A stretch of DNA of 64,000 nucleotides from positions 1 through 64,000 of the forward strand of contig NZ_LZGN01000043.1 of the NCBI RefSeq assembly GCF_001690185.1, written 5' to 3'. Below the pieces are notes generated by a model, which did no database searches, was not told the origin of the DNA, and saw only the letters and a program-made list of their open reading frames with translations. Positions 19,553 through 28,579 of this stretch are shown here, piece after piece. The DNA comes from Gilliamella sp. wkB308. GTDB taxonomy: Bacteria > Pseudomonadota > Gammaproteobacteria > Enterobacterales > Orbaceae. The translations under genes and the position numbers were made by a program. Every line of letters starts with the position of its first letter. Position 1 is the stretch's first letter.

Positions 19553-20608
19553 TTAGTTACCTTTTGAACGAATTAAATTTTTAACTGAATCTAAATTAGC
19601 CTCTAGATAGTTCCATGTTGTTTCAGGAACTAATCGTTTTACCTCTTCATATTGCTCATCAGCCAGTAATTTTCTAACCAACGAAGCGGATATGATATCT
19701 TCCCCTTCAAGAATACGTTGAATTTCAACTAACGTTACAACCGGATAAGGACTAACGTCTTTATCCTGTAACCAATAACGCATTGAAGTATTATAAGCAT
19801 TAGTTATTTGACTGTAGGGCTCGGTTCCAACAAAACGATAGGTAATATTCAGTGCTGGGGCAATATAATTACGGAAAATTAATAAATCGATCCCCATGTA
19901 AGCGTAATCAATTTTATCATTATCCTTTAAAAAATAAGTAGGAAATGTTGCTCTAGATATAATATAAGCAGAACTTGCATGTACCGTGACATTTTTTAAG
20001 TGTTTCGATCCCTCTTTCACAAGTTGTAAACGTACATCAAATGGGAATAGTGAAACATTTTCATTGACGACAAAAACATGAAGCCAATCACATTGACTGG
20101 CAGCATATTGTAAAAGATGTTGGTGACCTTTTGTAAATGGATTAGCATTCATCACTACACTGCCAATCTTGTTTCCTTCTTTACGGTGTTCACTTAAATA
20201 TTTACAGTATTGCTTAATTCCAACGGGGGTATTTTCCATTAATACGACAAGATTATTTACCTCGACGATAGGATAAAATCCACACCCTTTGAAAAAGTCG
20301 ATATTTTCAGGTTTAGTATATAAAAAGAGATGAAAATGCCCCTGCTCATTAGCATATTTGATAACGTTATCCAACAAAGTCAAATTAAGCTGATTTCCAC
20401 GATAATCCGGATCAATCGCAACACATTTAATAATATTGTCATCAATGCCTGCACAAGCCACCATTTTACCGTCCATGTAAGCAACGATAAATATATGAAC
20501 TTGAGGGTCTAAGTTTAGATCCGATAGCGTTAACAAACGAATAATTTGTTCTCGTTCAGTTAATGATTTTGAGATATCTACCACTGAAAAATCGACTAAA
20601 CTATACAT
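19553..20608 (-). CDS. citC: [citrate (pro-3S)-lyase] ligase
   Basis: A 351-aa enzyme that acetylates the CitD prosthetic group using ATP and acetate and so activates citrate lyase. It has an N-terminal GNAT-like domain (about residues 1-125) and a C-terminal nucleotidyltransferase domain with NPFTKGHQHLL in place of the HxGH motif, then SASLVRKLL as the C-terminal nucleotide motif. It begins 8 bp after the FAH-family gene, so the FAH gene is part of the lyase operon. Confidence 0.95.
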   Translation of the reverse strand: MYSLVDFSVVDISKSLTEREQIIRLLTLSDLNLDPQVHIFIVAYMDGKMVACAGIDDNIIKCVAIDPDYRGNQLNLTLLDNVIKYANEQGHFHLFLYTKPENIDFFKGCGFYPIVEVNNLVVLMENTPVGIKQYCKYLSEHRKEGNKIGSVVMNANPFTKGHQHLLQYAASQCDWLHVFVVNENVSLFPFDVRLQLVKEGSKHLKNVTVHASSAYIISRATFPTYFLKDNDKIDYAYMGIDLLIFRNYIAPALNITYRFVGTEPYSQITNAYNTSMRYWLQDKDVSPYPVVTLVEIQRILEGEDIISASLVRKLLADEQYEEVKRLVPETTWNYLEANLDSVKNLIRSKGN

Positions 20609-20616
20609 AATATCAC

Positions 20617-21459
20617 CTATTTTTCTGCTACCACATAGTTAGTTAAACGACCAATTCCAGAGATTTCAACTTCAATTTTATCGCCATCTTTCATAAATAC
20701 TGGAGGATTACGTTTTTTACCTACACCACCCGGTGAACCAGTAAGAATAACATCGCCAGGAGATAAACGGGTAAAAGTACTGATATAAGAAATAAGTTCA
20801 GGCACGGTATGGACTAAGTTTTTGACATAATCGTGTTGCATTTCCTGACCGTTTAAATAGGTCGTTAAAGATAATACGGTAGGATCAGGAATCTCATCAG
20901 TCGTGGTTAAACAAGGACCAAATGCACCTGTACTTGGCCAGTTTTTACCTGCCGTAAACCAAGTATATTGCCAATCACGGATTGAACCGTCCATATAACA
21001 GCTGTAACCTGCTACATGTGATAATGCATCTTCTTGTTTGATACGAAAACCACCTTTACCAATGATAATGGCAAGTTCACCTTCATAATCTAGTTCATTC
21101 GTAATAGCTGGTTTGAGGATATTCGTTTTATGCCCTGTTTGTGAATCAGGGAAACGAACAAATAATGTTGGTGCTGAACTGGTTTCATTAAATTCTGCTC
21201 TTTTTTCAGCATAGTTCATGCCAACACATAAAATTTTATTGGGATTCGGTATAACCGGTAAATAAGTGATATCTTGCTCATTAATGTCACTTGGAGCATT
21301 AATATAGGTTTTTGCTAGCGACAAGCCTTCTTCATCAGCAAGTAATGATTTCAAATCAGCATATTTATCACCGAATTTTTGTTTTAAATCAACAATACCA
21401 TGATTAGTGAGAAGACCAAAACTTGCTCTACCAGAGACAAGATAACTGACAAGCTTCAT
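20617..21459 (-). CDS. fumarylacetoacetate hydrolase (FAH) family protein, candidate oxaloacetate decarboxylase
   Basis: A 280-aa cytosolic protein with an FAH C-terminal fold. The divalent-metal ligands are seen as Glu126 and Glu128 (DYEGELAI) and Asp157 (CYMDGSIRD); the usual NDVSARD is altered to YMDGSIRD. GMNYAEK and LTGSPGGVG are family blocks. It follows GGAGTACTC at its start and leads the lyase operon, 8 bp before citC. Known family members (FAHD1; Corynebacterium Cg1458) decarboxylate oxaloacetate, the product of citrate lyase. No OadGAB pump or malic-type decarboxylase is present, so I infer this step for it. Acylpyruvase or oxaloacetate tautomerase activity is an alternative. Confidence 0.85.
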   Translation of the reverse strand: MKLVSYLVSGRASFGLLTNHGIVDLKQKFGDKYADLKSLLADEEGLSLAKTYINAPSDINEQDITYLPVIPNPNKILCVGMNYAEKRAEFNETSSAPTLFVRFPDSQTGHKTNILKPAITNELDYEGELAIIIGKGGFRIKQEDALSHVAGYSCYMDGSIRDWQYTWFTAGKNWPSTGAFGPCLTTTDEIPDPTVLSLTTYLNGQEMQHDYVKNLVHTVPELISYISTFTRLSPGDVILTGSPGGVGKKRNPPVFMKDGDKIEVEISGIGRLTNYVVAEK

Positions 21460-21510
21460 GAGTACTCCTTAAAAGCTGTTTGTATTGATTATTACTATAA
21501 AATAAAAACA

Positions 21511-21538
21511 AACAACCCTAGTCTAGGCTAAGGTTGTT
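21511..21538 (-). terminator. terminator after the citrate symporter gene
   Basis: AACAACCCTAG and CTAAGGTTGTT form a near-perfect 11-bp stem. On the minus strand it is followed by TTTGTTTTTATTTTA. It lies between the symporter and the FAH-citCDEFX genes, so lyase genes are expressed by read-through or from a promoter in 21460-21510. Confidence 0.75.
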
Positions 21539-21553
21539 GTTAAAAAAATTTAA

Positions 21554-22939
21554 CTATACTAAGAAATTGCCGAGAATAAGTAACGATACCGATACATTAA
21601 TCGCACCACCAATACGGGTTGCAATTTGTGCAAATGGCATTAACTCCATTCGTTCCGCTGCGGTTAATATTGCAACGTCACCTGTTCCGCCTTGACCACT
21701 TTGACAACATGAAATAACAGCTGCATCTACTGGATACATACCTAATTTTTTCGCTACAAAGAAGCCTGTTGTTACTAAGCTCACCACGGTACAAACGATG
21801 ACTGCTAAGTTAGTTAACGTAAATGCAGAAACAATTTTATCCCATGGAGTGATTGCCACACCTACCGCAAATAAAATTGGATAAGTGACAGACGTTTGGA
21901 AGAATTTGTAAACGACTTGTGAACCACTCAATACTTTTGGTGAAACACCTGAAATTAATTTAACAAATACAGCTGCAAATAACATTCCTACTGGTGCTGG
22001 AATACCCGTCACTTTATGACCAATCATACCAACCATATAAAGGATAGCGGCTAATAATACACCTGAAGCAAATGTTGTCACATCGATAACAGAATCAGCT
22101 TTCGTTGCTTTTTTATCTGTAATTTCGTCTTCTTCTGACGCTGGTAGTAATCGTCCATTACCCGTTAAATGTGGATAAGCTTTACCAATACGATTAAGCA
22201 CACCACCACAAATAATACCCGTTAATCCACCTAACATAACGATCGGTAATACACGACCTAAGGCTTCACCTTGTTCCATACCTAAAATTGCAGCATAGCC
22301 AATTGAAAGTGGAATTGCACCTTCACCAACACCACCAGCCATGATAGGTAATACCAAGAAGAAGAATGTTTCAAACGGTGTTAAACCAAGCAGATAACCG
22401 ACACCAACACCAACAAGCATCCCGACAATCTCACCACATACCATCGGTCCAAAGATTTTTAAGAAACCTTGAATAAGTGTTTTCTTATCCATGTTCATAA
22501 TACTACCAACGATGATACAACAAATGTATAAATAAAGAATATGCGTATCTTTATAGAACTTAGTTGTTGCTTCAACAACTGGCGTAGGAAGAATTCCATA
22601 ATAAACTAAAGCAGATGGAATGAAGGTTGCACAGATTGCTGCTGCGCCCATTTTACCAACGATCGGTAAACGTTTACCAATTTCACCACACAAAAAGCCA
22701 AAAAATGCACAAGTGACAACCATAACAACGATTTCACTCGGTAACTTACCTGTTACTAACACTTCGGTGAAAATAAGAATACCAGCAATAATAAATAATG
22801 GAAGTGGAATTACACCAATTTTATAATTGTCCATGAGTCGCCACCAATTATAAGGCCACCCTTTTAAATTTTGCTCAACGGGCTTACTCGTTGATTCTTT
22901 TTGATTATGCGTTTTTCCAATTGAATTGAAATCCACCAT
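21554..22939 (-). CDS. 2-hydroxycarboxylate transporter family (CitS-type) citrate:sodium symporter
   Basis: A 461-aa inner-membrane protein of about 11 helices. The ATG at 22939 follows GGAGAA; the frame extends only by a TTG upstream. The two GGxG re-entrant loop motifs of the 2HCT family are present (MAGGVGEGAIPLSIGYA about residue 210 and SGQGGTGDVAIL about residue 420), along with the C-terminal RIGGAINVS that contains the conserved Arg. Relatives import citrate or malate with Na+. Its place beside citrate lyase points to citrate. E. coli uses the unrelated CitT exchanger here, so this is a Klebsiella-like transporter solution. Confidence 0.92.
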   Translation of the reverse strand: MVDFNSIGKTHNQKESTSKPVEQNLKGWPYNWWRLMDNYKIGVIPLPLFIIAGILIFTEVLVTGKLPSEIVVMVVTCAFFGFLCGEIGKRLPIVGKMGAAAICATFIPSALVYYGILPTPVVEATTKFYKDTHILYLYICCIIVGSIMNMDKKTLIQGFLKIFGPMVCGEIVGMLVGVGVGYLLGLTPFETFFFLVLPIMAGGVGEGAIPLSIGYAAILGMEQGEALGRVLPIVMLGGLTGIICGGVLNRIGKAYPHLTGNGRLLPASEEDEITDKKATKADSVIDVTTFASGVLLAAILYMVGMIGHKVTGIPAPVGMLFAAVFVKLISGVSPKVLSGSQVVYKFFQTSVTYPILFAVGVAITPWDKIVSAFTLTNLAVIVCTVVSLVTTGFFVAKKLGMYPVDAAVISCCQSGQGGTGDVAILTAAERMELMPFAQIATRIGGAINVSVSLLILGNFLV

Positions 22940-23016
22940 ATGTATTTTTTCTCCAAAATGATTTGATTTGTTCGAATTAATTGGCGCGTATAGTGACAAA
23001 ATATGAATCTCATTTT

Positions 23017-23032
23017 TGTGATATAAATCATA
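23017..23032. promoter_or_regulatory. CRP-like site in the divergent citrate promoter region
   Basis: TGTGA-N6-TCATA is one mismatch from the CRP half-site consensus, located midway between the symporter start (22939) and citA start (23126). Carbon-source control of citrate use by CRP is known in enterobacteria. The assignment here is by motif only. Confidence 0.5.
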
Positions 23033-23125
23033 TTTTAACTGTGGTTTTTATGGTTTTAATGGCTCAAAGTTTTTTTATGCTGTGTTACACTCACCTCTAC
23101 TTTAATTTGAAAAGTAAATGTAAAA

Positions 23126-24715
23126 ATGCGAAAGAAAGTACTATTATCATTTACTACGAAATTATTTTTATCTCTTTTGATCTTTTCATTGATTATTTTA
23201 GCTCTATTACAAAGTTATATTTGGAATGCGACAGAAACAAATTTATACCGAAGTTTAGGTGAAAAAGCGCAAATTCAAGCAAGGGAATTAGCAGTAATAC
23301 CCAGTTTAATAAAATATGTTAGAGAAAAAGATACGAATAAAATAGCTGAATTAGTAATTGATATTTTTCAACAAAGTGATGCAAGTTATATTGTTATTGG
23401 TGATGAAAATGCCCATCGCCTTTTTCATACTGCTAATAATGCGCTATTTTCACCCATGATTGGTGACGATAATCAGCAAGTACTCAATGGCAATAGTAGT
23501 GTTACCATTAGTGAGGGTTCACTTGGATTAGCATTAAGAGGTAAAGCACCAATAGTGGATCAAGGTAAAATTGTTGGCATTGTCTCAATTGGTTATATGA
23601 TTGATGATATTTATGCACTACATATCAAACAAGTAATACCTTTTATCTTTTTTTGTTCATTACTATTTTTAGCATTGTTTATCTTTTCTTATTGTTTTTC
23701 TAAGGCAATCAAAAGACAGATGTTTAATTTGGAGCCGAAAGAAATTGCATTACTGGTAAAAAGCCAAAAATCAATTATGGAATCCATTTTTGAAGGCGTC
23801 ATTGCCATTGATCTTGATTACAAAATTATGAATATCAATCAATCAGCAAGATCGATGTTAAAAATTAAAGTCAAAGATAATGAATTGATTCATCATACTC
23901 TATGGGATTTTATTGAATCAACAGAATTTATAAGTGGAGATGATAATAAGACCCAAGATATACATGATCATATTTGTTATTTTAATAATATAATTGTCAT
24001 TGCTAATCGAGTACGAATTTTGGTTGATAATAAGATTAAAGGTTGGGTTATTACGTTCCGTAACTACAATGATATCAATTTATTAAGCATGCAATTAACT
24101 CAGGTAAATCAATATGTGGATAATTTGCGCACATTAAGACACGAACATCTTAATTGGATGGCAACGTTATCTGGTTTAATTTATATGAAGCGTTACCAAG
24201 AAGCAGAATCTTTTATTGCATTGCACTCTGCCGATAATCAAGCTAGTTTAGATTTTATAACTGAGCATTTTAAAGTACCTGCTGTATGTGGTCTGTTAAT
24301 AGGTAAATATTCTAAATCACATGAAATTGGTTTAAAGCTGGTTTTCGATCCTGCATGCCAGTTAACTGCATTACCCGATTCAATTACCGAAACAGAATTT
24401 ATGTCTATTTTAGGTAATTTACTTGATAACGCATTCAATGCCAGTTTGAAAAACGATCGTGGAGATAAAACAATTTCTTTATATCTCAGCGATGCAACGG
24501 ATGAAATTGTTTTAGAAATTAGTGATCAAGGATGTGGAATAGATGAAAAAATTCGTGATTCAATTTTTAAACCCGGTGTCACATCACAAGATACTAAAGA
24601 ACATGGGATTGGTTTGCATCTCGTTTTGACGTACATAAAAAAAGCTAATGGCTATATTACATTTGAAGATAATGAACCTTACGGTGCAATTTTTTCCGTT
24701 TTCATACCCAAATAA
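23126..24715 (+). CDS. citA: citrate-responsive sensor histidine kinase CitA
   Basis: A 529-aa membrane sensor. TM1 is at about residues 12-32, followed by a periplasmic PDC/PAS domain to about 165, TM2 (170-190), a cytoplasmic PAS (about 210-310), and a kinase core with phospho-acceptor His339 (LRHEHLNW), NLLDNAFNAS (N box), DQGCGID and HGIGLHL (G boxes). In the ligand pocket Arg98 and His101 (RLFH) and Arg138 with Lys140 (LRGKAP) follow the CitA pattern; DcuS has a different residue at the Lys position. With the neighbouring symporter and lyase this supports citrate as ligand. Confidence 0.9.
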   Translation: MRKKVLLSFTTKLFLSLLIFSLIILALLQSYIWNATETNLYRSLGEKAQIQARELAVIPSLIKYVREKDTNKIAELVIDIFQQSDASYIVIGDENAHRLFHTANNALFSPMIGDDNQQVLNGNSSVTISEGSLGLALRGKAPIVDQGKIVGIVSIGYMIDDIYALHIKQVIPFIFFCSLLFLALFIFSYCFSKAIKRQMFNLEPKEIALLVKSQKSIMESIFEGVIAIDLDYKIMNINQSARSMLKIKVKDNELIHHTLWDFIESTEFISGDDNKTQDIHDHICYFNNIIVIANRVRILVDNKIKGWVITFRNYNDINLLSMQLTQVNQYVDNLRTLRHEHLNWMATLSGLIYMKRYQEAESFIALHSADNQASLDFITEHFKVPAVCGLLIGKYSKSHEIGLKLVFDPACQLTALPDSITETEFMSILGNLLDNAFNASLKNDRGDKTISLYLSDATDEIVLEISDQGCGIDEKIRDSIFKPGVTSQDTKEHGIGLHLVLTYIKKANGYITFEDNEPYGAIFSVFIPK

Positions 24716-24733
24716 CATGAGGGATAAGAAAGT

Positions 24734-25435
24734 ATGAATCAATCAAAAGATGATATAATTAAAGCACTTATAGTTGAAGATGAGCCAATTTTAGCTGAGC
24801 TAAATGCTGATTTTATTCAACGCGATACCAAAGTAAATGTTATTGGTATTGCCTCCAATTTGGCTGAAGCAAAAATAATGATCGATAAATTAAAACCAAC
24901 TTTAATTTTATTAGACAATTATTTACCAGATGGAAAAGGTATCGATCTTTTTGAATATATCATTAATAATCATCTTGATTGCTATGTTATTTTCATCACT
25001 GCGGCCAGTGATATGGATACGTGTAGCAAAGCAATACGCTTGGGTGCATTTGATTATTTGATAAAACCACTGTCCTATCAACGTTTAAAACATTCGTTAG
25101 AGCGTTTTGAACTGTTTTTATATCGGCAAAGCCTACAAAAGCATGTCAATCAACGAAGAATTGATGAACTTTTTAATTTGCAAACGAAAGATTTTGTCGG
25201 CATTAATCGTCATTCAAAAGGTATCGAGGAAATCACTCTACAAAAAGTTAAAGATCTATTTATGAAAACAGACAAACCCTTAACGGTAGATGATATAGTC
25301 GAAAATGCTCAAATCAGTAAAACGACCGCCAGACGATATTTAGAACATTGTGTTCAAACAAAATTATTAACTGTTGAACTTAACCATGGAAAAATCGGGC
25401 GCCCAGAAAGACTGTATAAACGATTAGGAAAATAG
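24734..25435 (+). CDS. citB: response regulator CitB (CitB/DcuR family)
   Basis: A 233-aa transcription activator. The receiver domain has the acidic pair in VEDEP, phospho-acceptor Asp61 (LLDNYLPDG), Thr in FITAAS and Lys in LIKPLSYQR. The C-terminal helix-turn-helix (KTTARRYLEHC) is the CitB/DcuR type, ending GRPERLYK. It is 18 bp after citA and forms its cognate pair. Expected targets are the divergent symporter gene and the FAH-citCDEFX genes. Confidence 0.93.
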   Translation: MNQSKDDIIKALIVEDEPILAELNADFIQRDTKVNVIGIASNLAEAKIMIDKLKPTLILLDNYLPDGKGIDLFEYIINNHLDCYVIFITAASDMDTCSKAIRLGAFDYLIKPLSYQRLKHSLERFELFLYRQSLQKHVNQRRIDELFNLQTKDFVGINRHSKGIEEITLQKVKDLFMKTDKPLTVDDIVENAQISKTTARRYLEHCVQTKLLTVELNHGKIGRPERLYKRLGK

Positions 25436-25608
25436 CCCTATTTTCCAAATATTAGCTAAGTACCACTAAAGCCAACTATTCATATAATTGATAATTATAT
25501 AAATATGCTTATTTGTTATTTTATCCCCTAAATATTTGATGCTAGATTGAATTCATCCAATCATGAAACATGATTGATTCTGCCGTATCAGATAAGAGGA
25601 GTAAGCAT

Positions 25609-26580
25609 ATGTCTATAGCAATAGGAAAGGTAGTCACTAACGAAAATAATGAAATTAACCAAGATGGCGCTTTTGTTCGTCAATCTAATCGATTTGATAC
25701 TCCCTTTGGCAACGAGCCTGGCATGCTGCCGGTTGAATCGGGTCGTTATCGTTTAATTTGGGCGGCAATTTGTCCTTGGGCACACCGCCAGATGATTGCG
25801 ATTAAGTTATTGGGATTAGAGCATGTGATTAGTGTAGGTAAAGTATCACCTGTTCGTACCAGCCATGGTTGGGAGTTTTCACTTGATCCTAAGGGTGTTG
25901 ATCCCGTGCTCGGTATTCGCTACTTACCCGAAATTTATGCCTCAACAGATCCCAATTACCATGGTCGAGCAACCGTACCAACCATAGTGGATGTGAAAAC
26001 TGGCAAAGTGGTTAACAATGACTATTTTAATTTAACCTATTATTGGGAAACCGTTTTTAAACCCTTTCATAAATCAGGTGCACCTGATCTTTATCCTCAA
26101 CATTTACGTAAGGAGATTGATGAACTTAACCATGTGATTTTTCATGAAGTAAATAATGGCGTTTATAAGGCAGGATTTGCACGCTCACAAAAGGCTTACG
26201 AAGAAGCTTATCATCTTGTATTCAATCAATTAGATAAACTGGAACAACGTTTAGACAAATCACGCTATCTATTTGGTGATAATATTACTGATTCCGATAT
26301 TCGTCTGTATGTCACATTAGCCCGCTTTGATGTTGCCTATTATTCTGCATTCAAAACTAACCGTAATCGAATTATTGATTACCCTAATTTATGGGCTTAT
26401 GCCAGAGATCTGTATCAAATCCCAGCTTTTGGTGAAACCACCGATTTTGAAGCAATAAAAAAGGGCTATTTTTTGAGTAATAATTCGCATAATCCTTATG
26501 ATATTTTGCCTTTAGGCCCTGATGTTAGCAATTGGCATACTCCACATAATCGAGATAAACGGTTTAGTAAAAGTCACTAA
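25609..26580 (+). CDS. yqjG: glutathionyl-hydroquinone reductase (YqjG/xi-class GST)
   Basis: The ATG at 25609 follows AGGAG and gives 323 aa; the upstream ATG at 25570 lacks a ribosome site. The catalytic Cys is in AAICPWAHRQ, the CPWA motif of xi-class glutathione transferases, which reduce glutathionyl-hydroquinones using a second glutathione. The GST-N part holds ATVPTIVD and the C-terminal helical domain ends with NPYDILPLGP. It stands 17 bp before an ABC permease gene and reads into that operon, which hints at a role linked to sulfur or glutathione compounds. Confidence 0.9.
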   Translation: MSIAIGKVVTNENNEINQDGAFVRQSNRFDTPFGNEPGMLPVESGRYRLIWAAICPWAHRQMIAIKLLGLEHVISVGKVSPVRTSHGWEFSLDPKGVDPVLGIRYLPEIYASTDPNYHGRATVPTIVDVKTGKVVNNDYFNLTYYWETVFKPFHKSGAPDLYPQHLRKEIDELNHVIFHEVNNGVYKAGFARSQKAYEEAYHLVFNQLDKLEQRLDKSRYLFGDNITDSDIRLYVTLARFDVAYYSAFKTNRNRIIDYPNLWAYARDLYQIPAFGETTDFEAIKKGYFLSNNSHNPYDILPLGPDVSNWHTPHNRDKRFSKSH

Positions 26581-26597
26581 TTATTGGGATAATACGA

Positions 26598-27338
26598 ATG
26601 CCAAATATAGTAGATATTGGATTGATTTTCAGCCAAATTCCGACATTACTTGCTTATTTGCCGGTCACATTATTTATTACCTTTTTTTCAATGTTACTGG
26701 GGGTCATGTTAGGACTCATCATCGCTATCATTAAAATGAATAAGATACCTGTTCTTTCTCAGATGGCGATGATATTTGTTTCATTTATTAGAGGAACGCC
26801 ATTGATAGTGCAACTCTATTTAAGCTTCTATGGTATTCCTATTATCTTACGGTATATCAATTATTATTATCACACCGACTTGAATATTAACAGTGTTCCA
26901 CCAATGCTATTTGTTTTGATTGCGTTTTCCTTTAATGAAGCGGCATATAATTCAGAAACAATCCGTGCCGCACTACAATCGGTAAATAAAGGACAAATTG
27001 AAGCAGCACAGTCCCTTGGGATGACCTATGGCCAGTTATTACGTCGAATCATCATTCCGGAAGCCTTTATTGTCGCCTTACCTAATCTTGGTAACGCACT
27101 AATAGGCTTACTTAAGGGCACCTCCCTCGCCTTCGTTTGTTCTGTAACTGAAATGACGGGCAGAGGTAAAACCTTAGCTGGACATAGTTATCGCTATTTT
27201 GAAGTCTATATTTCATTAGCACTTATCTACTGGGCATTAACCATCATTATTGAATTGATCGTCAGATATTTGGAAAAGCGCCTTACGATATCTGATACGG
27301 TGAATACACCAAGTTATCGCCGAGGGAAGCTATTATGA
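26598..27338 (+). CDS. polar amino-acid ABC transporter permease
   Basis: A 246-aa His/Glu/Gln/Arg/opine-type permease with five or so transmembrane helices. The EAA loop EAAQSLGMTYGQLLRRIIIPEA, which contacts the ATPase, is intact at about residue 134. FIRGTPLIVQLYL is the family motif after TM2. It is most like cystine or S-alkyl-cysteine permeases (TcyL/TcyM/YecS). Only one permease is encoded, so it probably acts as a homodimer. Its stop overlaps the ATPase start (ATGA). Confidence 0.9.
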   Translation: MPNIVDIGLIFSQIPTLLAYLPVTLFITFFSMLLGVMLGLIIAIIKMNKIPVLSQMAMIFVSFIRGTPLIVQLYLSFYGIPIILRYINYYYHTDLNINSVPPMLFVLIAFSFNEAAYNSETIRAALQSVNKGQIEAAQSLGMTYGQLLRRIIIPEAFIVALPNLGNALIGLLKGTSLAFVCSVTEMTGRGKTLAGHSYRYFEVYISLALIYWALTIIIELIVRYLEKRLTISDTVNTPSYRRGKLL

Positions 27339-28093
27339 TAAATGTGCAAAATTTAACTTTATCTTTTCAAGATAATTCAATACTGAATAATCTTAATTTT
27401 CACATTAAACCTCATGATATTGTGGCAATTATCGGTGCGTCAGGAGCAGGCAAATCAACACTACTACGATGCTTAAATTTATTAGAAAGACCGCAATTCG
27501 GTAAAATTAGCATTAATGATATTGAGTTGGATGTCAGCCGTGTAAAGCGATCGCAATTAGTTAGATTTCGCCAACAAACTGCAATGGTATTCCAACAATT
27601 TAATTTATTCCAACAAAAAAATGCATTAGAAAATGTGATGGAAGGATTAGTTGTTGTAAAAAAATACCCTAAAGATAAAGCACAACAAATAGCTTATGAC
27701 AAATTAGTTGAAGTTGGACTGGGTGAACGAATCTATCATTACCCCAAACAGCTATCGGGAGGACAACAACAACGCGTTGCTATCGCCAGAGCGTTAGCGA
27801 TGGATCCGAAAGTATTATTACTTGATGAACCCACTTCCGCCTTAGATCCTGAATTAGTCGGTGAAGTTTTAGCTACGATAAAATTAGCAGCAAAATCAGG
27901 TATAACTATGCTCCTTGTCTCTCACGAAATGAGTTTTGTACACGAAATCGCAACTCGAGTCTTTTTCTTGGATAAAGGGCAAATAATAGAAGACGGCACA
28001 CCCAAACAAGTTTTTACCAATCCAACTCAGCAAAGAACCCGTGATTTTTTAGCACGCTATTACAATACCATGCAAATGGAGTATGAAATCTAA
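27335..28093 (+). CDS. polar amino-acid ABC transporter ATPase
   Basis: A 252-aa cytoplasmic ATPase. Walker A is GASGAGKST (about 33-41), the Q-loop is MVFQQFNLF, the signature is LSGGQQQR, Walker B is VLLLDEPTSALDPE, and the switch His is in LLVSHEMSF. It is of the GlnQ/TcyC/TcyN class. Translationally coupled to the permease and followed 18 bp later by a GNAT gene. The substrate cannot be read from the ATPase. Confidence 0.93.
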   Translation: MINVQNLTLSFQDNSILNNLNFHIKPHDIVAIIGASGAGKSTLLRCLNLLERPQFGKISINDIELDVSRVKRSQLVRFRQQTAMVFQQFNLFQQKNALENVMEGLVVVKKYPKDKAQQIAYDKLVEVGLGERIYHYPKQLSGGQQQRVAIARALAMDPKVLLLDEPTSALDPELVGEVLATIKLAAKSGITMLLVSHEMSFVHEIATRVFFLDKGQIIEDGTPKQVFTNPTQQRTRDFLARYYNTMQMEYEI

Positions 28094-28111
28094 TGATTAA
28101 AAGAGGTCGTA

Positions 28112-28537
28112 ATGAGTATTGTTTTACAACAACATTGTCAAAATATTAACTGGCAAGATGTCGCTGACTTACTTGCCTTTTATGGACTCAGTTCGCTTGA
28201 TGCGAAAACTCAAGAACAAGTTTTTAAACAGAGTTATAGTGTCGTTTTTTTACTGGAAAAAAAACGAGTTGTGGGTGTGGGGCGCACATTATCAGATGGT
28301 ATTTGTCAGGCAGCCATTTATAACATTGCGCTGGCAAACCATTTACATGGTCAGCAATTTGGACGGTTAATTGTGGAAAAACTGGTAGAACAGGTCAAAC
28401 ACTGCAATATCATTCTTTATACTCATCCCCAAACCATCGAATTTTATAAAAATTTGGGGTTCGATTTAATGAAAACGGGAATGGCTCGTTATCAGGTCGA
28501 TCATCGAACCGAAATGAAAAATATGGGTTTTATCTAA
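28112..28537 (+). CDS. GNAT family N-acetyltransferase within an ABC transporter operon
   Basis: A 141-aa single GNAT domain. The beta-bulge and acetyl-CoA loop read IYNIALANHLHGQQFGRLIVEKL, with the Q/H-x-x-G-x-G/A loop as HGQQFG, and the C-terminal NLGF motif occurs as FYKNLGFDLM. It lies between the transporter ATPase and binding-protein genes. In Bacillus ytmI-ytmJKLMN an acetyltransferase sits with cystine/S-methylcysteine transporters and feeds a sulfur-salvage route. I infer a comparable role of acetylating the imported compound, but the substrate is unknown. Confidence 0.8.
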   Translation: MSIVLQQHCQNINWQDVADLLAFYGLSSLDAKTQEQVFKQSYSVVFLLEKKRVVGVGRTLSDGICQAAIYNIALANHLHGQQFGRLIVEKLVEQVKHCNIILYTHPQTIEFYKNLGFDLMKTGMARYQVDHRTEMKNMGFI

Positions 28538-28579
28538 AACTGTTTTAGCTTTATTCCGTAAAAAAAGGAGAGTAGCATT

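Noticed and set aside
22981-23262. 93-codon plus-strand frame overlapping the start of citA
   Set aside because: It runs in another frame across the divergent promoter and the CitA membrane helix; CitA matches its family from its own ATG.
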